Below, in pieces: positions 8,988 to 18,000 of a DNA stretch of 47,642 nt. The DNA is taken from the NCBI GenBank assembly GCA_016926065.1, contig JAFGPI010000162.1:1-47642 (forward strand), in the 5' to 3' direction. The notes beneath the pieces are model-generated. The model searched no databases. It was given only the letters and a program-made list of their open reading frames with translations, and was not told where the DNA came from. Position 1 is the stretch's first letter; every line of letters begins with the position of its first letter. This DNA is from Candidatus Krumholzibacteriota bacterium. Its GTDB lineage: Bacteria > Krumholzibacteriota > Krumholzibacteriia > Krumholzibacteriales > Krumholzibacteriaceae. The position numbers were made by a program, and so were the translations under genes.

Positions 8988-9025
8988 GAGGGAAGCCGGA
9001 TATCCGGCTTCCCTCGAATCTTTTT
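8988..9025 (+). terminator. Intrinsic terminator of the RRM gene
   Basis: A perfect 28-base palindrome (8988-9015), GAGGGAAGCCGGA-TA-TCCGGCTTCCCTC, is followed by GAATCTTTTT. It begins 60 bases after the stop codon. Confidence 0.9.
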
Positions 9026-9293
9026 CGGGGAATCCTCCCTACCCGGTTCCGCCCGCACCTCCAACTAAAAATTACCCTGCGGCTAAAGTTTACGCCTTTG
9101 AGATGGTCACTAGAAGTATCCAACGCGCGGTGAGGTTACCCATAACACTCCGGGAAGCCTAGTACTCCGGGGATTACCCATGCTGGCCCGCCCCGAATCA
9201 TCCCGGCGGCGCTACGGCCCCTCCCCTCCGAGCCATCGAGGTGACGTGGGGGCCGTAGCGTCCGGCCTGGACCAGTGCCCGGTCTGCCCGGTG

Positions 9294-10310
9294 CTACCGC
9301 TTCTGGCTGAACCGGTAATCTTTGCCTTTGCTCTCCGGATAATCGTAGGCCCGGGGATTGAGGAGCTCGCCGCGGGCGCAGGCCTTGTTGGAGGGACCCT
9401 TGTCCTCCTCCACGGGCCGCGTCAGCATTCGCGCTACGGGAGCATCCCGGTCGGCGTAGGCGACCCAGGAAACCGCCCGGCCCGGTTCCCCGAAGACCGT
9501 GAATCCACCGCATCCCGGCCCCTCACCCCGTAACTATTGGGTCCTTCCCCCGCGCCGTACACCCCGACCCGGTTGGCGGTGTTGGAGAGTCCGTATACAC
9601 CGCAGCTGTCACCTCCCAAATAACCGTAATTCCCGCCGCTGTCGTTGTAACCGTAAGCCCCTATTCATCGGTCGCCAGGTAGGCCTCGTTACCGCCGTTG
9701 TTTTGCGCGTAGAGCGCGTTTTGGTCGGCGGTGACCACCTTCAAGCGATCGCCGCTGCTCGGTTGCGTGTTGATACCGACCCGGCTCCAGGTATAGATGT
9801 TACCGCCAATGAATATCCAGTCCCCGTCCGAGATGGAACCCGGAGACTGCCAGGTCCCCCGGCCAGACGGTATATATCCCCGCCGTTGAAGGCCCAGTCG
9901 CCGTCCGGCACCGATACCAGCGATGATTCGGCGATCGCCGCGCGCATCGTCCGCGGTACCGCCGTGATCCTCATGCGGGGTTCCATCTCGGGGTCCTCCC
10001 CCACCCGGATGGCGAGCCACCGCTCGTTCGCCTCGAAGAGTATGTCGGGGAGCCCGGCGTATCGTCCCAGGATCACATTGAACAATCCGAAACTGACGGG
10101 TACATTCTGGTGCGCTTCGGTCCAGAGCGCCGGCACTCCCGTGCTGTCGGCATATATGCGGAAGGTGAGGTCGTAGTCTCCGTTGAGGGGTCCCTCGGAG
10201 CCGGTGATCGTGCCTTGATAGTTGATGAGCCTCGGCACGCCCGTCGAGACAAGCGACCCGAACCCCAGGGTGATAATCAATAACAGTGAAAAACATCGAA
10301 TCATTTTCAT
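9294..10310 (-). pseudogene. Frameshifted secreted surface protein, paralogue of the 1-744 gene
   Basis: The ATG at 10310 has GAGGTGA five bases upstream. It begins a signal peptide and a VPRLINYQGTI...FRIYADSTG...FNVILG module like that of the 1-744 gene. The frame then breaks three times. Near 9870 a G5 run appears to lack one G (IYRLAGG then TWQSPGS). Near 9661-9665 a TAG intervenes, and adding one base restores GAYGYNDSGGNYGYLGG. Near 9495 one missing base separates SYGVRGRDA from GGFTVFGEPGRA. The reconstructed product ends at TAG 9294-9296, after FSQKR. The middle is a glycine/tyrosine-rich GVYG-type repeat as in tail-fibre-like surface proteins. Either this is a decaying gene or the assembly has homopolymer errors here. 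The ORF track shows only fragments. Confidence 0.75.
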
Positions 10311-10323
10311 GGCCGTCACCTCG

Positions 10324-10816
10324 CTATCGCAGTAGAACAATCTTCTTTACCGGCATGAATTCTCCCGCCTGCAAGCGGCAGAAGAATATGCCTGAGGAGA
10401 CATTCGCCCCCCTATCGTTTTTACCGTTCCAGACCTCCCGGTACAAACCGGGTGGTTTCACCCCGTCCACAAGCGATCTGATCTTGCGGCCGCCGGCATC
10501 GAATATCCCTATCCGCACCCGGTTTTGTTTCGCCAGCGAGTACTCGATCGTCGTAGACGGATTGAACGGATTGGGGAAGTTCTGGTGGAGTTCCGTGCGA
10601 TAGCGCGGGGGGACCCTCTTCCACATTGGTGGGGATCCAGTATCTCCGCCAGAATCCCGCGTAGACCGTCACCTGGTAGGCGGTACCGATTCCTATGGGT
10701 GTCGGCTGCCCCCCGGTGCCGTTCGTTTTATAATGGGTGCTCTGGGCGGGTGCCCCGGCGGAGCCGATAACCGAGTTCCGCAGAAAATGCCCCGCCTGCG
10801 CGTTCGCCATGCCCAA
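10324..10816 (-). pseudogene. Frameshifted, possibly 5'-truncated protein with FlgD-like sorting domain
   Basis: The upstream frame reads HFLRNSVIGSAGAPAQSTHY, a QPTPIG motif and YAGFWRRYW. This is the opening module common before type IX-like sorting domains in FCB-type genomes. The downstream frame reads ELHQNFPNPFNPSTTIEYSL to FMPVKKIVLLR and stops at 10324. The two frames join if one C is removed from the C6 run near 10605, giving NVEEGPPRYRTELHQN. No signal peptide can be read upstream: the nearest start is TTG 10816 after an in-frame stop, so the 5' end is also damaged or missing. Its end is 13 bases from the start of the 9294-10310 gene, which suggests a former operon. Broken by mutation or by sequence error. 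Confidence 0.7.
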
Positions 10817-10959
10817 AAACCGGGATTAAATTTAGGTGATACTACCCATAGATGTCCAGGGAGGTGATTATTTAGTTCACGCTCCGCGCTCCCTGACCGC
10901 TGAAAAGTCGGGACCGAATTCAATTCCCCATCATATTTCTCGACCTGGATTCGCTAATC

Positions 10960-11370
10960 CTATTCCTCTTCCATTTTAGTACCCACCACGAGTTTTTCCA
11001 AGCCGACGCGTTTGGCGATATCGATGACCCTGACCACGGTGCCATGCGGCACCCTCCGGTCGGCCCTGAGCACCAATGTTTTCTCCTCCGCCAGGGAGAC
11101 AGTGCCGGCCATGACAATCTCCAGACTATCAAGCCCCACCACCCGGTTGTTTAACACGATTTCCTCATCGGGTCCGATGTACAAAACCAAACTCTCCAGG
11201 CGGGACACTTCCGCGCTCTGGGCCGAGGGGAGCTCCAACTTCATTCCCGGCTGCTCCAGGAAAGTCGAGGACACCATAAAAAAGATCAACAGCAGGAAGA
11301 GGACATCGATCAAGGAGGTGATATTGATTAGCAGGCGGTCTTTCTTCTTGTGACTAAACCGCAATATCAT
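10960..11370 (-). CDS. exbD: ExbD/TolR-type proton-channel protein
   Basis: The 136-residue protein has one N-terminal membrane segment (INITSLIDVLFLLLIFFMVSS) with the essential Asp of the ExbD/TolR family in SLIDVLF, followed by a periplasmic domain ending in GLEKLVVGTK. With ExbB it uses the proton gradient to drive TonB across the periplasm. I take ATG 11370; the track's extra residue is a GTG at 11373. The start lies inside the 3' end of exbB, overlapping by 17 bases in another frame, so translation is probably coupled. Third gene of a tonB-exbB-exbD operon. TolR cannot be excluded from sequence alone, but the TonB-type neighbour favours ExbD. Confidence 0.9.
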   Translation of the reverse strand: MILRFSHKKKDRLLINITSLIDVLFLLLIFFMVSSTFLEQPGMKLELPSAQSAEVSRLESLVLYIGPDEEIVLNNRVVGLDSLEIVMAGTVSLAEEKTLVLRADRRVPHGTVVRVIDIAKRVGLEKLVVGTKMEEE

Positions 11371-11998
11371 CACCCCCGGCGGCGGGAAGAAGGATACGGA
11401 TCTTGTGTAATAAGGTGCCCGAATATTTTTCTATGTCCATGACCAGGTTCTCGGCCTTGTCGGTAAAATAGTTGAAGGCCACCAGCGCCGGGATGCCGAT
11501 GGCCAGGCCGGTAACGGTGGTGATCAAAGCCTCCGATATGCCGCCGGACAGCACGCTGGCCTGTCCCACGCCCTGTACCGAGATAACATTGAATACCTTG
11601 ATCATGCCGATTACGGTGCCCATCAATCCCAGCAAGGGAGAAGCGGCGGCCACCGTCTCCAGCATGACCAGGCCGCGTTGCAGGACCCGTACTTCCTGCC
11701 GGCCCTGATCGAGAATGACCTCCTTCATTTCGTCCCTGGTCAGGTCCTGATTCCGCAAGGCCGCCAGCAAGATATTGGCGAAGGGGCCGGTATTCGCCTC
11801 GCATATCCTCTGGGCGACCCTGACGTCCTCCAGGCTGCCGATACTTCCGATGGACGCGACTATCTCGGGCGCGATCACTTTCCTGGTGCGAAGACCGAAG
11901 GCCCTCTCTATAACGATGGCCAGGGCGAGAATCGACCCCATGAGCAGGGGCACCATGACGATTCCCCCCTTTTGAAGCTCCGCGAATATTTCCATCAT
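11354..11998 (-). CDS. exbB: ExbB/TolQ/MotA-family proton channel
   Basis: The 214-residue inner-membrane protein carries the MotA/TolQ/ExbB signature. There is an N-terminal membrane helix (VMVPLLMGSILALAIVIER) and a cytoplasmic loop with EVILDQGRQEV. Two further helices read ASPLLGLMGTVIGMIKVF and SGGISEALITTVTGLAIGIPALVAFNYF. ATG 11998 has GGGAGG eight bases upstream. It forms the pentameric channel that surrounds ExbD. It sits 18 bases downstream of the tonB-like gene and overlaps exbD. This is the expected energiser for TonB-dependent outer-membrane receptors, none of which lies in the window. Confidence 0.92.
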   Translation of the reverse strand: MMEIFAELQKGGIVMVPLLMGSILALAIVIERAFGLRTRKVIAPEIVASIGSIGSLEDVRVAQRICEANTGPFANILLAALRNQDLTRDEMKEVILDQGRQEVRVLQRGLVMLETVAAASPLLGLMGTVIGMIKVFNVISVQGVGQASVLSGGISEALITTVTGLAIGIPALVAFNYFTDKAENLVMDIEKYSGTLLHKIRILLPAAGGDDIAV

Positions 11999-12016
11999 CT
12001 AACCGACCTCCCACGG

Positions 12017-12946
12017 TTAACGGTAAACCACGTAAATGAATGTCCATTTCAACTCCAGGTACTCATCGGGAAAATCCGAAGGCAGGGGACGGAAGGGCGA
12101 AGAAATTCTGACCGCGTCCACGCTGGTTTCCATCAGGGAGCGATCCCCCTTGTAATCGATCACCTTGATATCCGCCACGGTCCCGTCTGCTAGAACCTTG
12201 AAACTCAAAACGGTCTCCCCGCTGATCATCCCCAACAGGGTGAAAGCTCCCGGGGGATAGGTGTTGGATTTGAGCTTCCGTTTCATATCAAAGATGTAAT
12301 GGGCGTAATCCCAGGCGTAGGTGCTCAGGGATATGCCTCCCAGATCCTCCGCGCTGAATCTTCTCTGGTCATAATCGATATCATCGGAAGACCAACGGCG
12401 CATGGCAGGAGGTCTAAGCCCGGTCTGGGCCAGCAGATAATTTTCCAGTTTCAGGGACGGTCCCTCCCGCCGCCGGGATTCGGAGTAATCGCCTGTCTCT
12501 CCCCGGTCGGCTTCCCGCGGTGGATCGCCCGACCCGCTCCGGGAAACGTCCGCCGGCTCCTTCGGTGACCGATCCCGGCTCACCGCGGGCGGATCGGATG
12601 GGCCGGCGAACACCCGGTAGGGAACGCTCCCCTCGCTGTACGCCTCTCCCTCTTCCTTGTCTTTTCCTTGATAGCCGTCCCGCGCCAGGGCATCCTTGTC
12701 GGAGATAAATCTGCTGCTCTTGGGTCTTTGCCGGACGGCGTCGTCCGGAGTCTCCACCAGTTCGAAGACCAGCGGCTCCATCTCCCGGGCTAGGGCGGTC
12801 TCGGCCCGCTGCGGGAATATCCGTATCCGGGCCAAGGGCCGGTAGAGAAATAGAATCAACAGATGAATCAACAGCGAAACCGCGAGAGCGACGCGTTGCG
12901 ATCGGTATCTGAACAAAGTGATATCCTCACCTTCACGGGGACGCAC
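12017..12946 (-). CDS. tonB: TonB-family energy transducer
   Basis: The protein has one N-terminal membrane helix (VALAVSLLIHLLILFLY). A long charged, Pro/Ser/Asp-rich periplasmic linker (about residues 60-170) follows. The C-terminal domain contains YPPGAFTLLGMISGETVLSFKVLADGTVADIKVI, matching the YP...G..G.V.v.f.v...G.v..v.v pattern of TonB. The linker lacks the usual Pro-Lys/Pro-Glu repeats. The track start is GTG 12946; TTG 12916, with AGGTGAGGA about seven bases upstream, would give MFRYRSQRVALAV and is at least as likely. First gene of the tonB-exbB-exbD operon, 18 bases before exbB. It could be a TolA/TonB-like variant, but the C-terminal domain favours TonB. Confidence 0.85.
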   Translation of the reverse strand: MRPREGEDITLFRYRSQRVALAVSLLIHLLILFLYRPLARIRIFPQRAETALAREMEPLVFELVETPDDAVRQRPKSSRFISDKDALARDGYQGKDKEEGEAYSEGSVPYRVFAGPSDPPAVSRDRSPKEPADVSRSGSGDPPREADRGETGDYSESRRREGPSLKLENYLLAQTGLRPPAMRRWSSDDIDYDQRRFSAEDLGGISLSTYAWDYAHYIFDMKRKLKSNTYPPGAFTLLGMISGETVLSFKVLADGTVADIKVIDYKGDRSLMETSVDAVRISSPFRPLPSDFPDEYLELKWTFIYVVYR

Positions 12947-13046
12947 CAGGGCACATTGTTATTATATGCGCGGCACTGGAAATAATCCCGAAAATTATAG
13001 GCCTCATCCAGGATTCCGCCGGGTGAGCGGCAGCGGAATTTTCAGG

Positions 13047-13104
13047 TATCGCGCCGGTGCCGGGGAAGGGGTGATATTATCTATCGCGCCGGTACCGGGG
13101 AAGG
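13047..13104. repeat. Short tandem-spaced direct repeat
   Basis: TATCGCGCCGGTGCCGGGGAAGG (13047-13069) recurs at 13082-13104 with one mismatch, a 35-base period. It lies between the divergently irrelevant 3' end region of the hydrolase gene and the start of tonB. No function is evident. Confidence 0.6.
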
Positions 13105-13208
13105 AGAAATAAATTTGACACTATCCGCTCGAGTAGGATTAGAGGAGAAAACGGCGCGGGATTTTCCGAACCGATCACAGCCGGCGCGGGTACCGGCCGC
13201 CCCCGGAA

Positions 13209-14738
13209 TCAGCGCTTCTGAAGCTCTTCCAGATGCTTCTGGATATTATCTTTCAAGTTCTGGTAGCGCGCGTTTTCCCGGGGATGCTCATCCAGGATCT
13301 GCAGCGCCTCGTTATAATACCGGATGGCGGATTCCCTGTCCCCTTTCTTCAGGTAAGCCTCGGCCAGGCTGTCGTAACAGTTCGCCGATAGGGGGTAGAG
13401 CTCGACGTTAAAGCTCAAGATGGCGATCGCCGCCTGGTAATTCCCCGCCTGCATCATTTCGTACCCTTCACGGTTGAGTTTTCCCTCCGCTACCGCTGCG
13501 TTGCCCGGATTTTCCCGATTGAGATCGCTATAGGACCGGATGAGATCCTCGATCGATTCGTACTCCCGCGGCAGGAAGCCCTGCCATCCGTATTCACGCG
13601 CGATGCCGCGGAGGATCTCGTTGTAAATCAATCCACCGTTATCGGAGTTGGTCATTATGACCGCGCCGTATCCTTTATCCTTATGAGCTATCAAAATACA
13701 GCGGAAACCCTGGTTCCCCCCCGAATGGGAGAAATATACATCATCCCCCTCGCCCACCAGGCCCATGCCCAGACCGAAATTTTCCCCCTGGTGAGGGGAG
13801 AACATTTCCGCCGTCGTCGCGGGGGAAAGCATCTTGTTCGACTCCCCCCGCAGCGATTGCTGCAACTCGACGGCGAAGCGGGCGAGATCGACCGGAGTGG
13901 TCCAGAGTCCGCAGCATACCGAACCGGACGGAAGAAACCAGTATCCTTCGATCACCTTTCCGTCCCGTAAATGTCCGGCCGAAATTTTCTGGGAAAGTTT
14001 TTCCGGAAGTGGCTTCGCCAGCGAGCTGTTCGTCATCCCCAGGGGGGTGAAGACGATTTCACCGGCCAGCTGATGAAGAGGCCTGCCGGTCACATCCTCT
14101 ATCAGCAACTGCATCACGGTATATCCCCCCCCCGAATAGCTGAACCGCGTTCCCGGCACCTGGTCCACCCGGACGGGATCCGAGTTGGCCGGTTCCCTCC
14201 CTTCCAGCACCTCGATAATCGTCGGCACCTCCTCGCCCCCGGCCACATCATAACCCCGGAACCCGTGGACGGTCAGGCCGGCCGTATGAGTCAGTATCCG
14301 TCGCAGGGTCACTTTTTCATCCCGCGTATAATCGTTTTCCGGCACCTTCCACGAACGCAGCTGGTCGTTGACGTCGCCGTCCAGGTCGAGCAGCCCGCCC
14401 TCCACCAGGTGAAGGGCCACCACCGCGCCCACCGGCTTGCTTATGGAGGCAGCCTGGAAGAGAGTTTCCGTGGTGATCGGCAATTCACTTCCCGATTCGA
14501 TTACTCCGTAACCCCGTGCCCAATCGATCCGGAAATCGTTTATAACCGCCAGACTGAGGCCCGGAACTCCATAGTGGTCCATCCGCTCCGCTATCGTCCA
14601 AACCGGCCCCTCCCGGAGCAGGACCGAGGGCAACAGCCCCCGCTCCACCCGTTCGCGGCGCTCTTCGATATCCGTTGATTCCGCCGCCGCTTCGGAGGCG
14701 ATGACCGATAAAACTATAAGCCAGAATATCTTTTTCAT
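13209..14738 (-). CDS. Secreted beta-lactamase-family serine hydrolase with TPR-like tail
   Basis: The 509-residue protein begins at ATG 14738, after AGGAGTAGGGGG; the longer track ORF extends into noncoding sequence. It has a signal peptide (MKKIFWLIVLSVIASEAAA). The beta-lactamase/PBP4*-type hydrolase domain carries the nucleophile motif SISK (Ser98-Lys101), YSGGGY as the YxN/YSN-like motif, and HSGGNQG as the third (KTG-equivalent) motif. From about residue 410 a helical region with two TPR-like units (GYEMMQAGNYQAAIAIL, YDSLAEAYLKKGDRESAIRYYNEAL) follows. Family members are esterases, D-amino peptidases or PBP-like enzymes; true beta-lactamase activity is not implied. It lies alone. The TPR tail suggests a protein partner in the periplasm or at the surface. 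Confidence 0.88.
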   Translation of the reverse strand: MKKIFWLIVLSVIASEAAAESTDIEERRERVERGLLPSVLLREGPVWTIAERMDHYGVPGLSLAVINDFRIDWARGYGVIESGSELPITTETLFQAASISKPVGAVVALHLVEGGLLDLDGDVNDQLRSWKVPENDYTRDEKVTLRRILTHTAGLTVHGFRGYDVAGGEEVPTIIEVLEGREPANSDPVRVDQVPGTRFSYSGGGYTVMQLLIEDVTGRPLHQLAGEIVFTPLGMTNSSLAKPLPEKLSQKISAGHLRDGKVIEGYWFLPSGSVCCGLWTTPVDLARFAVELQQSLRGESNKMLSPATTAEMFSPHQGENFGLGMGLVGEGDDVYFSHSGGNQGFRCILIAHKDKGYGAVIMTNSDNGGLIYNEILRGIAREYGWQGFLPREYESIEDLIRSYSDLNRENPGNAAVAEGKLNREGYEMMQAGNYQAAIAILSFNVELYPLSANCYDSLAEAYLKKGDRESAIRYYNEALQILDEHPRENARYQNLKDNIQKHLEELQKR

Positions 14739-15005
14739 CCCCCTACTCCTTTTTTCTGACTCCTCATTTTTTAATGGAGAGCATATTACAACTACGGAGG
14801 GAGTAAAGAATAGTTGCCCCCGAATCAATTCAATTTTGAGCCATTTAGAGGGAGCAACGTTATCAGAATTAAAAATACACGGTGGCGGCGAATCTGGGAG
14901 GAGGGGCTTGCTCTCCCGCGGGCATCTCCCCACCGGCAAAGCCCGTTAGGGGGAAGGGCTTGTTTCCGAGATGGCCTCCCCCCTCCCTCTCCTGCCTTCG
15001 CCGGA

Positions 15006-15485
15006 TCAACCGCGGTCGAGCAGCATCTCCGAGAGCTCGGCGATGTGGCCCCGCTCCTCTTCGATGACGGCCTGGACGAAACTCTTGTGCTGATTGGAAG
15101 TGATCAATTCCTGCATCTCCAGAAAGAACAGCAGGGTGTTTTTTTCCTGTCCCAGGGCGAACTTGATCGCCTCGGTATCGTTATCCACCGCGCGGGCTTT
15201 TTCCACCGTGCCCTCTCCCTCCAGGAACTCGTGCTGGGAAAGGAATGAATCGTAATAGTGCTCGTACTGCCCCCCGTATTCCTCCTGCGGCACGTAATCG
15301 CCGAGCCCGTCCAGCATTTCCTGGAAACTTTCCGCGTGGCCTATTTCCTGTTTTCTGATCTCCAGAAACCTCGCGCGCAGCTGGGGATCCTCTGCTTTTT
15401 CGGCGAGGGCTTCGTAAAAAAGAACGCCAATATCTTCATCTCTTTTGGCCATCCTGATCAGTTCCCGTGCATCGATAAGTGACAT
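15006..15485 (-). CDS. Ferritin-like / rubrerythrin-type di-iron protein
   Basis: The 159-residue all-helical protein has ferritin-like metal motifs. The first helix carries Glu in DIGVLFYEALAEKAED, then KQEIGHAESF (ExxH). The second half carries EAIKFALGQEKNTLLFFLEM and EEERGHIAELSEML (ExxH). This is the rubrerythrin-core pattern, but there is no C-terminal rubredoxin (CxxC) domain, so it is the stand-alone type. Likely roles are peroxide detoxification or iron handling in the cytoplasm of an anaerobic or microaerophilic organism. ATG 15485 with GGGAGAG about nine bases upstream. Monocistronic in appearance. Confidence 0.88.
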   Translation of the reverse strand: MSLIDARELIRMAKRDEDIGVLFYEALAEKAEDPQLRARFLEIRKQEIGHAESFQEMLDGLGDYVPQEEYGGQYEHYYDSFLSQHEFLEGEGTVEKARAVDNDTEAIKFALGQEKNTLLFFLEMQELITSNQHKSFVQAVIEEERGHIAELSEMLLDRG

Positions 15486-15757
15486 GAGAGTGACTCTCCC
15501 TTCCTTCTTAGGACCTTACCCGGCGCCACCGCTCCGCGACACATTTCACCCGGCCGGGTTTTCGCCGCCTGGCCGCCCGGAATCCGGCTCCCGCGGAATA
15601 AATCCAAAATATCCCGGCAGCGCCTGCCTTTCCTGAAAACTTCCGGGTGGATATAACAATACCTTCTTTCGCTGGGCTTTAGTTACAATCTTCCATCGGT
15701 TCTGTATCCCGAACAGGAATCGTTCCGATTGCATCATGCACGCCCAATTGATCAGGC
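15486..15757. other. Intergenic region after kbl, no gene seen
   Basis: The 63-codon minus-strand ORF at 15546-15737 has no ribosome site and no recognisable domain. No terminator hairpin with a T-run was found for kbl. Confidence 0.4.
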
Positions 15758-16996
15758 CTACTTTCCCTGCTTCTTGTAATCCCCCAGAACGGAGAGGGCG
15801 AACTCGATGTCGTATTCGGTATGGTTTCCATTCACCTGGAAGCGGATGGTCTGGTCCCCTTGAGGTACGACGGGGAAGTTGAGGCCCGTCGCCAGAACAC
15901 CGTGCTCCTTGAGAAATGCCACGATATCGGTCGTCTTCTGCGTGTCCCGAACCATAAGGGGCACGATCGGGTGTTCACTTTCGATGACCTCGAAGTCCAT
16001 GCTCTTCAGACCGTCCTCGAACTTCTTGGTCAGCTTCCGGAGGTGTTTCAGCCTTTCTTTTCCCTGCTTGCTGTCGAGAAACTCAACGACCTTGAGGGTG
16101 GCGGCCGCCTCGCCGACGGTTATCGGGTTGGAATAGATATAAGTGATCGCTTTTTCGCGCAGGTATCGTGTCACCGTCTCGCTCGAAACGACGTAGCCGC
16201 CGTTGACCCCAAAGGCCTTCCCGAGCGTTCCGATAAGAACGTCCACCTTGCCCGCCTTGGTATATTCCTCGGTTCCCCTCCCCGTCTCGCCGAACGCTCC
16301 CACACCGTGAGAGTCATCCACCATCACCACGATGCCCTCCGGTAATTCCTTTTCGTATTTCTCCGCCAAGGCCATGATCTTGTCGAGCGGAGCATAGTCT
16401 CCGCGCATGCTGAAGATCCCGTCGGTCACCACCAGAAGCCTTTTGGCCTGGGTGCCTATGGATTCCTGGATGAACTGCTCGAGCTGCGCCATGTTGTTAT
16501 GCTTGTAGACCTTCTTCTCAAACGGCCGGGAGAGACGGACCGCATTGATGATGCAGTTGTGGTTCAGCTCGTCGCTTACGATGGTCGTTTCCTTCGAGGT
16601 GAGCGCCGCGAAAACTCCGATCATGGTGGCATAGGCGGCGCTGTAAATCATCGCGTCCTCGCGCCCGTGGAACTCCGCGAGTTTTTTCTCGAGGTCCCGG
16701 TGAGCCTTGAAGGTTCCGTTTATGAAGCGCACGGCGCCCGGTCCGACACCGAACTCGCGCGAGGCTTCTTCCTCCGCATTGATCACGCTGTCCTCCAGTG
16801 ACATGCCGAGGTAGGAGTTCGAGTTCATCCGCAGGAACTCCTTGTTCCCGTATTTCTTCAAGATGTAGCGGGGTCCTTTCTTGCCATCCGGCTTCTTGAC
16901 GCCCACGAAGATCGCCTCTTTGCCCTTCGCCGTTCCCTTGGCGAAGAGCTCCTCGAGTTCCGCGCCCAGGGTCTTTTCCACACTCTGTAATCCCAT
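15758..16996 (-). CDS. kbl: 2-amino-3-ketobutyrate CoA ligase (glycine C-acetyltransferase)
   Basis: The PLP-dependent alpha-oxoamine synthase cleaves 2-amino-3-ketobutyrate with CoA to glycine and acetyl-CoA, the second step of threonine breakdown. Visible motifs are NSNSYLGM near the N-terminus, MVDDSHGVGAFGETGRG (PLP-ring Asp and His) and IGTLGKAFGVNGGYV with the Schiff-base lysine. About 412 residues, slightly longer than E. coli Kbl (398). ATG 16996 is preferred to ATG 16999 because GGAGG is then five bases away. It follows tdh by about 15 bases in the same operon, which settles the choice between Kbl and the related KAS-like synthases (BioF, HemA, SPT). Confidence 0.93.
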   Translation of the reverse strand: MGLQSVEKTLGAELEELFAKGTAKGKEAIFVGVKKPDGKKGPRYILKKYGNKEFLRMNSNSYLGMSLEDSVINAEEEASREFGVGPGAVRFINGTFKAHRDLEKKLAEFHGREDAMIYSAAYATMIGVFAALTSKETTIVSDELNHNCIINAVRLSRPFEKKVYKHNNMAQLEQFIQESIGTQAKRLLVVTDGIFSMRGDYAPLDKIMALAEKYEKELPEGIVVMVDDSHGVGAFGETGRGTEEYTKAGKVDVLIGTLGKAFGVNGGYVVSSETVTRYLREKAITYIYSNPITVGEAAATLKVVEFLDSKQGKERLKHLRKLTKKFEDGLKSMDFEVIESEHPIVPLMVRDTQKTTDIVAFLKEHGVLATGLNFPVVPQGDQTIRFQVNGNHTEYDIEFALSVLGDYKKQGK

Positions 16997-17011
16997 CATC
17001 TCCTCCTTTAC

Positions 17012-17965
17012 CTACTGGCTGAGTTTTTCCGAAAGCGTTTCGATCATGTCTTTCGTCATAGCGGGAAGTTCGTAGTCCGGCTTCCAGCCCCATTCCTCTC
17101 TGGCGCAGGAGTCGTCCATGTTGTTGGGCCAACTCTCGGCTATCGCCTGGCGGACCGGGTCCACGTCGTAGTCCATCGCGAATTGCGGTATGTGCTTTCG
17201 TATCTCGGCGGCGATGATCTCGGGGTCGAAGCTCATCGCCGTCACGTTGAATGCATTCCGGTGTTCGAGCTTCGCGGGGCTCGCCTCCATGAGCTCGATA
17301 GCCGCCTTGATGGCATCCGGCATGTACATCATGTCGAGGAAGGTCCCGGCTTTGATGTAGCTGGTGTACTTCTTGTTCTTGATCGCCTCATAGAAGATCT
17401 CGACCGCATAATCCGTCGTTCCGCCGCCCGGCAGGGTGACGTTCGAGATGATGCCGGGGTACCGCACCCCGCGCGTATCGACACCGAAGCGCTTATGGTA
17501 GTAATCGCAGAGGAGCTCGCCCGAGACCTTCGTTACGCCGTACATCGTATTGGGGCGTTGGATGGTGTCCTGCGGCGTGTCGTCGAGGGGGGTGGAAAGA
17601 CCGAAGGCACCGATCGAGCTCGGCGTGAATACGGCGCACTTGTGCTCACGGGCCACCTCGAGAACGTTATAGAGACCATTTATATTGACTTCCCAGGCGA
17701 GGTTGGGTTTCGCCTCGGCGACGGCCGAGAGGATCGCGGCGAGATGGATGATCGTATCAACCTTGTATTTCTTGACGACGCTCTCGACCTGTTTGATGTC
17801 GGTGCAGTTCACCGTCTCGAAGGGTCCTGATTCCTTCAATTCACCCGTGGGCTGCGTTCGGTTGACGCCCGCTATGACATTGGCGTTTCCGAAGATTTCC
17901 CTGAGCTTGGGTGTGAGCTCGGACCCGATCTGTCCTACAGAACCCGTAACTAATATCCTCTTCAT
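17012..17965 (-). CDS. tdh: L-threonine 3-dehydrogenase, SDR (epimerase-like) type
   Basis: The 317-residue short-chain dehydrogenase/reductase has the NAD motif VTGSVGQIGSEL (GxxGxxG), HLAAILS and the catalytic Tyr-Lys in MYGVTKVSGE, with TPSSIGAFG supplying the Ser/Thr. It oxidises threonine to 2-amino-3-ketobutyrate. This is the SDR form known from Bacteroidota, some archaea and trypanosomes, not the zinc MDR form of E. coli. ATG 17965 follows AAGGAGG by nine bases. First gene of tdh-kbl, with a near-consensus promoter 35 bases upstream. Together they convert threonine to glycine and acetyl-CoA. Confidence 0.93.
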   Translation of the reverse strand: MKRILVTGSVGQIGSELTPKLREIFGNANVIAGVNRTQPTGELKESGPFETVNCTDIKQVESVVKKYKVDTIIHLAAILSAVAEAKPNLAWEVNINGLYNVLEVAREHKCAVFTPSSIGAFGLSTPLDDTPQDTIQRPNTMYGVTKVSGELLCDYYHKRFGVDTRGVRYPGIISNVTLPGGGTTDYAVEIFYEAIKNKKYTSYIKAGTFLDMMYMPDAIKAAIELMEASPAKLEHRNAFNVTAMSFDPEIIAAEIRKHIPQFAMDYDVDPVRQAIAESWPNNMDDSCAREEWGWKPDYELPAMTKDMIETLSEKLSQ

Positions 17966-18000
17966 CTAGCACTGCCTCCTTAATTCGAAGGAAAAACGGA

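Noticed and set aside
8858-9123. Minus-strand ORFs across the RRM 3' end
   Set aside because: They run through a strong terminator hairpin and have no domain content.
13115-13411. Plus-strand ORF overlapping the hydrolase 3' end
   Set aside because: Antisense shadow with no start signal or domain.
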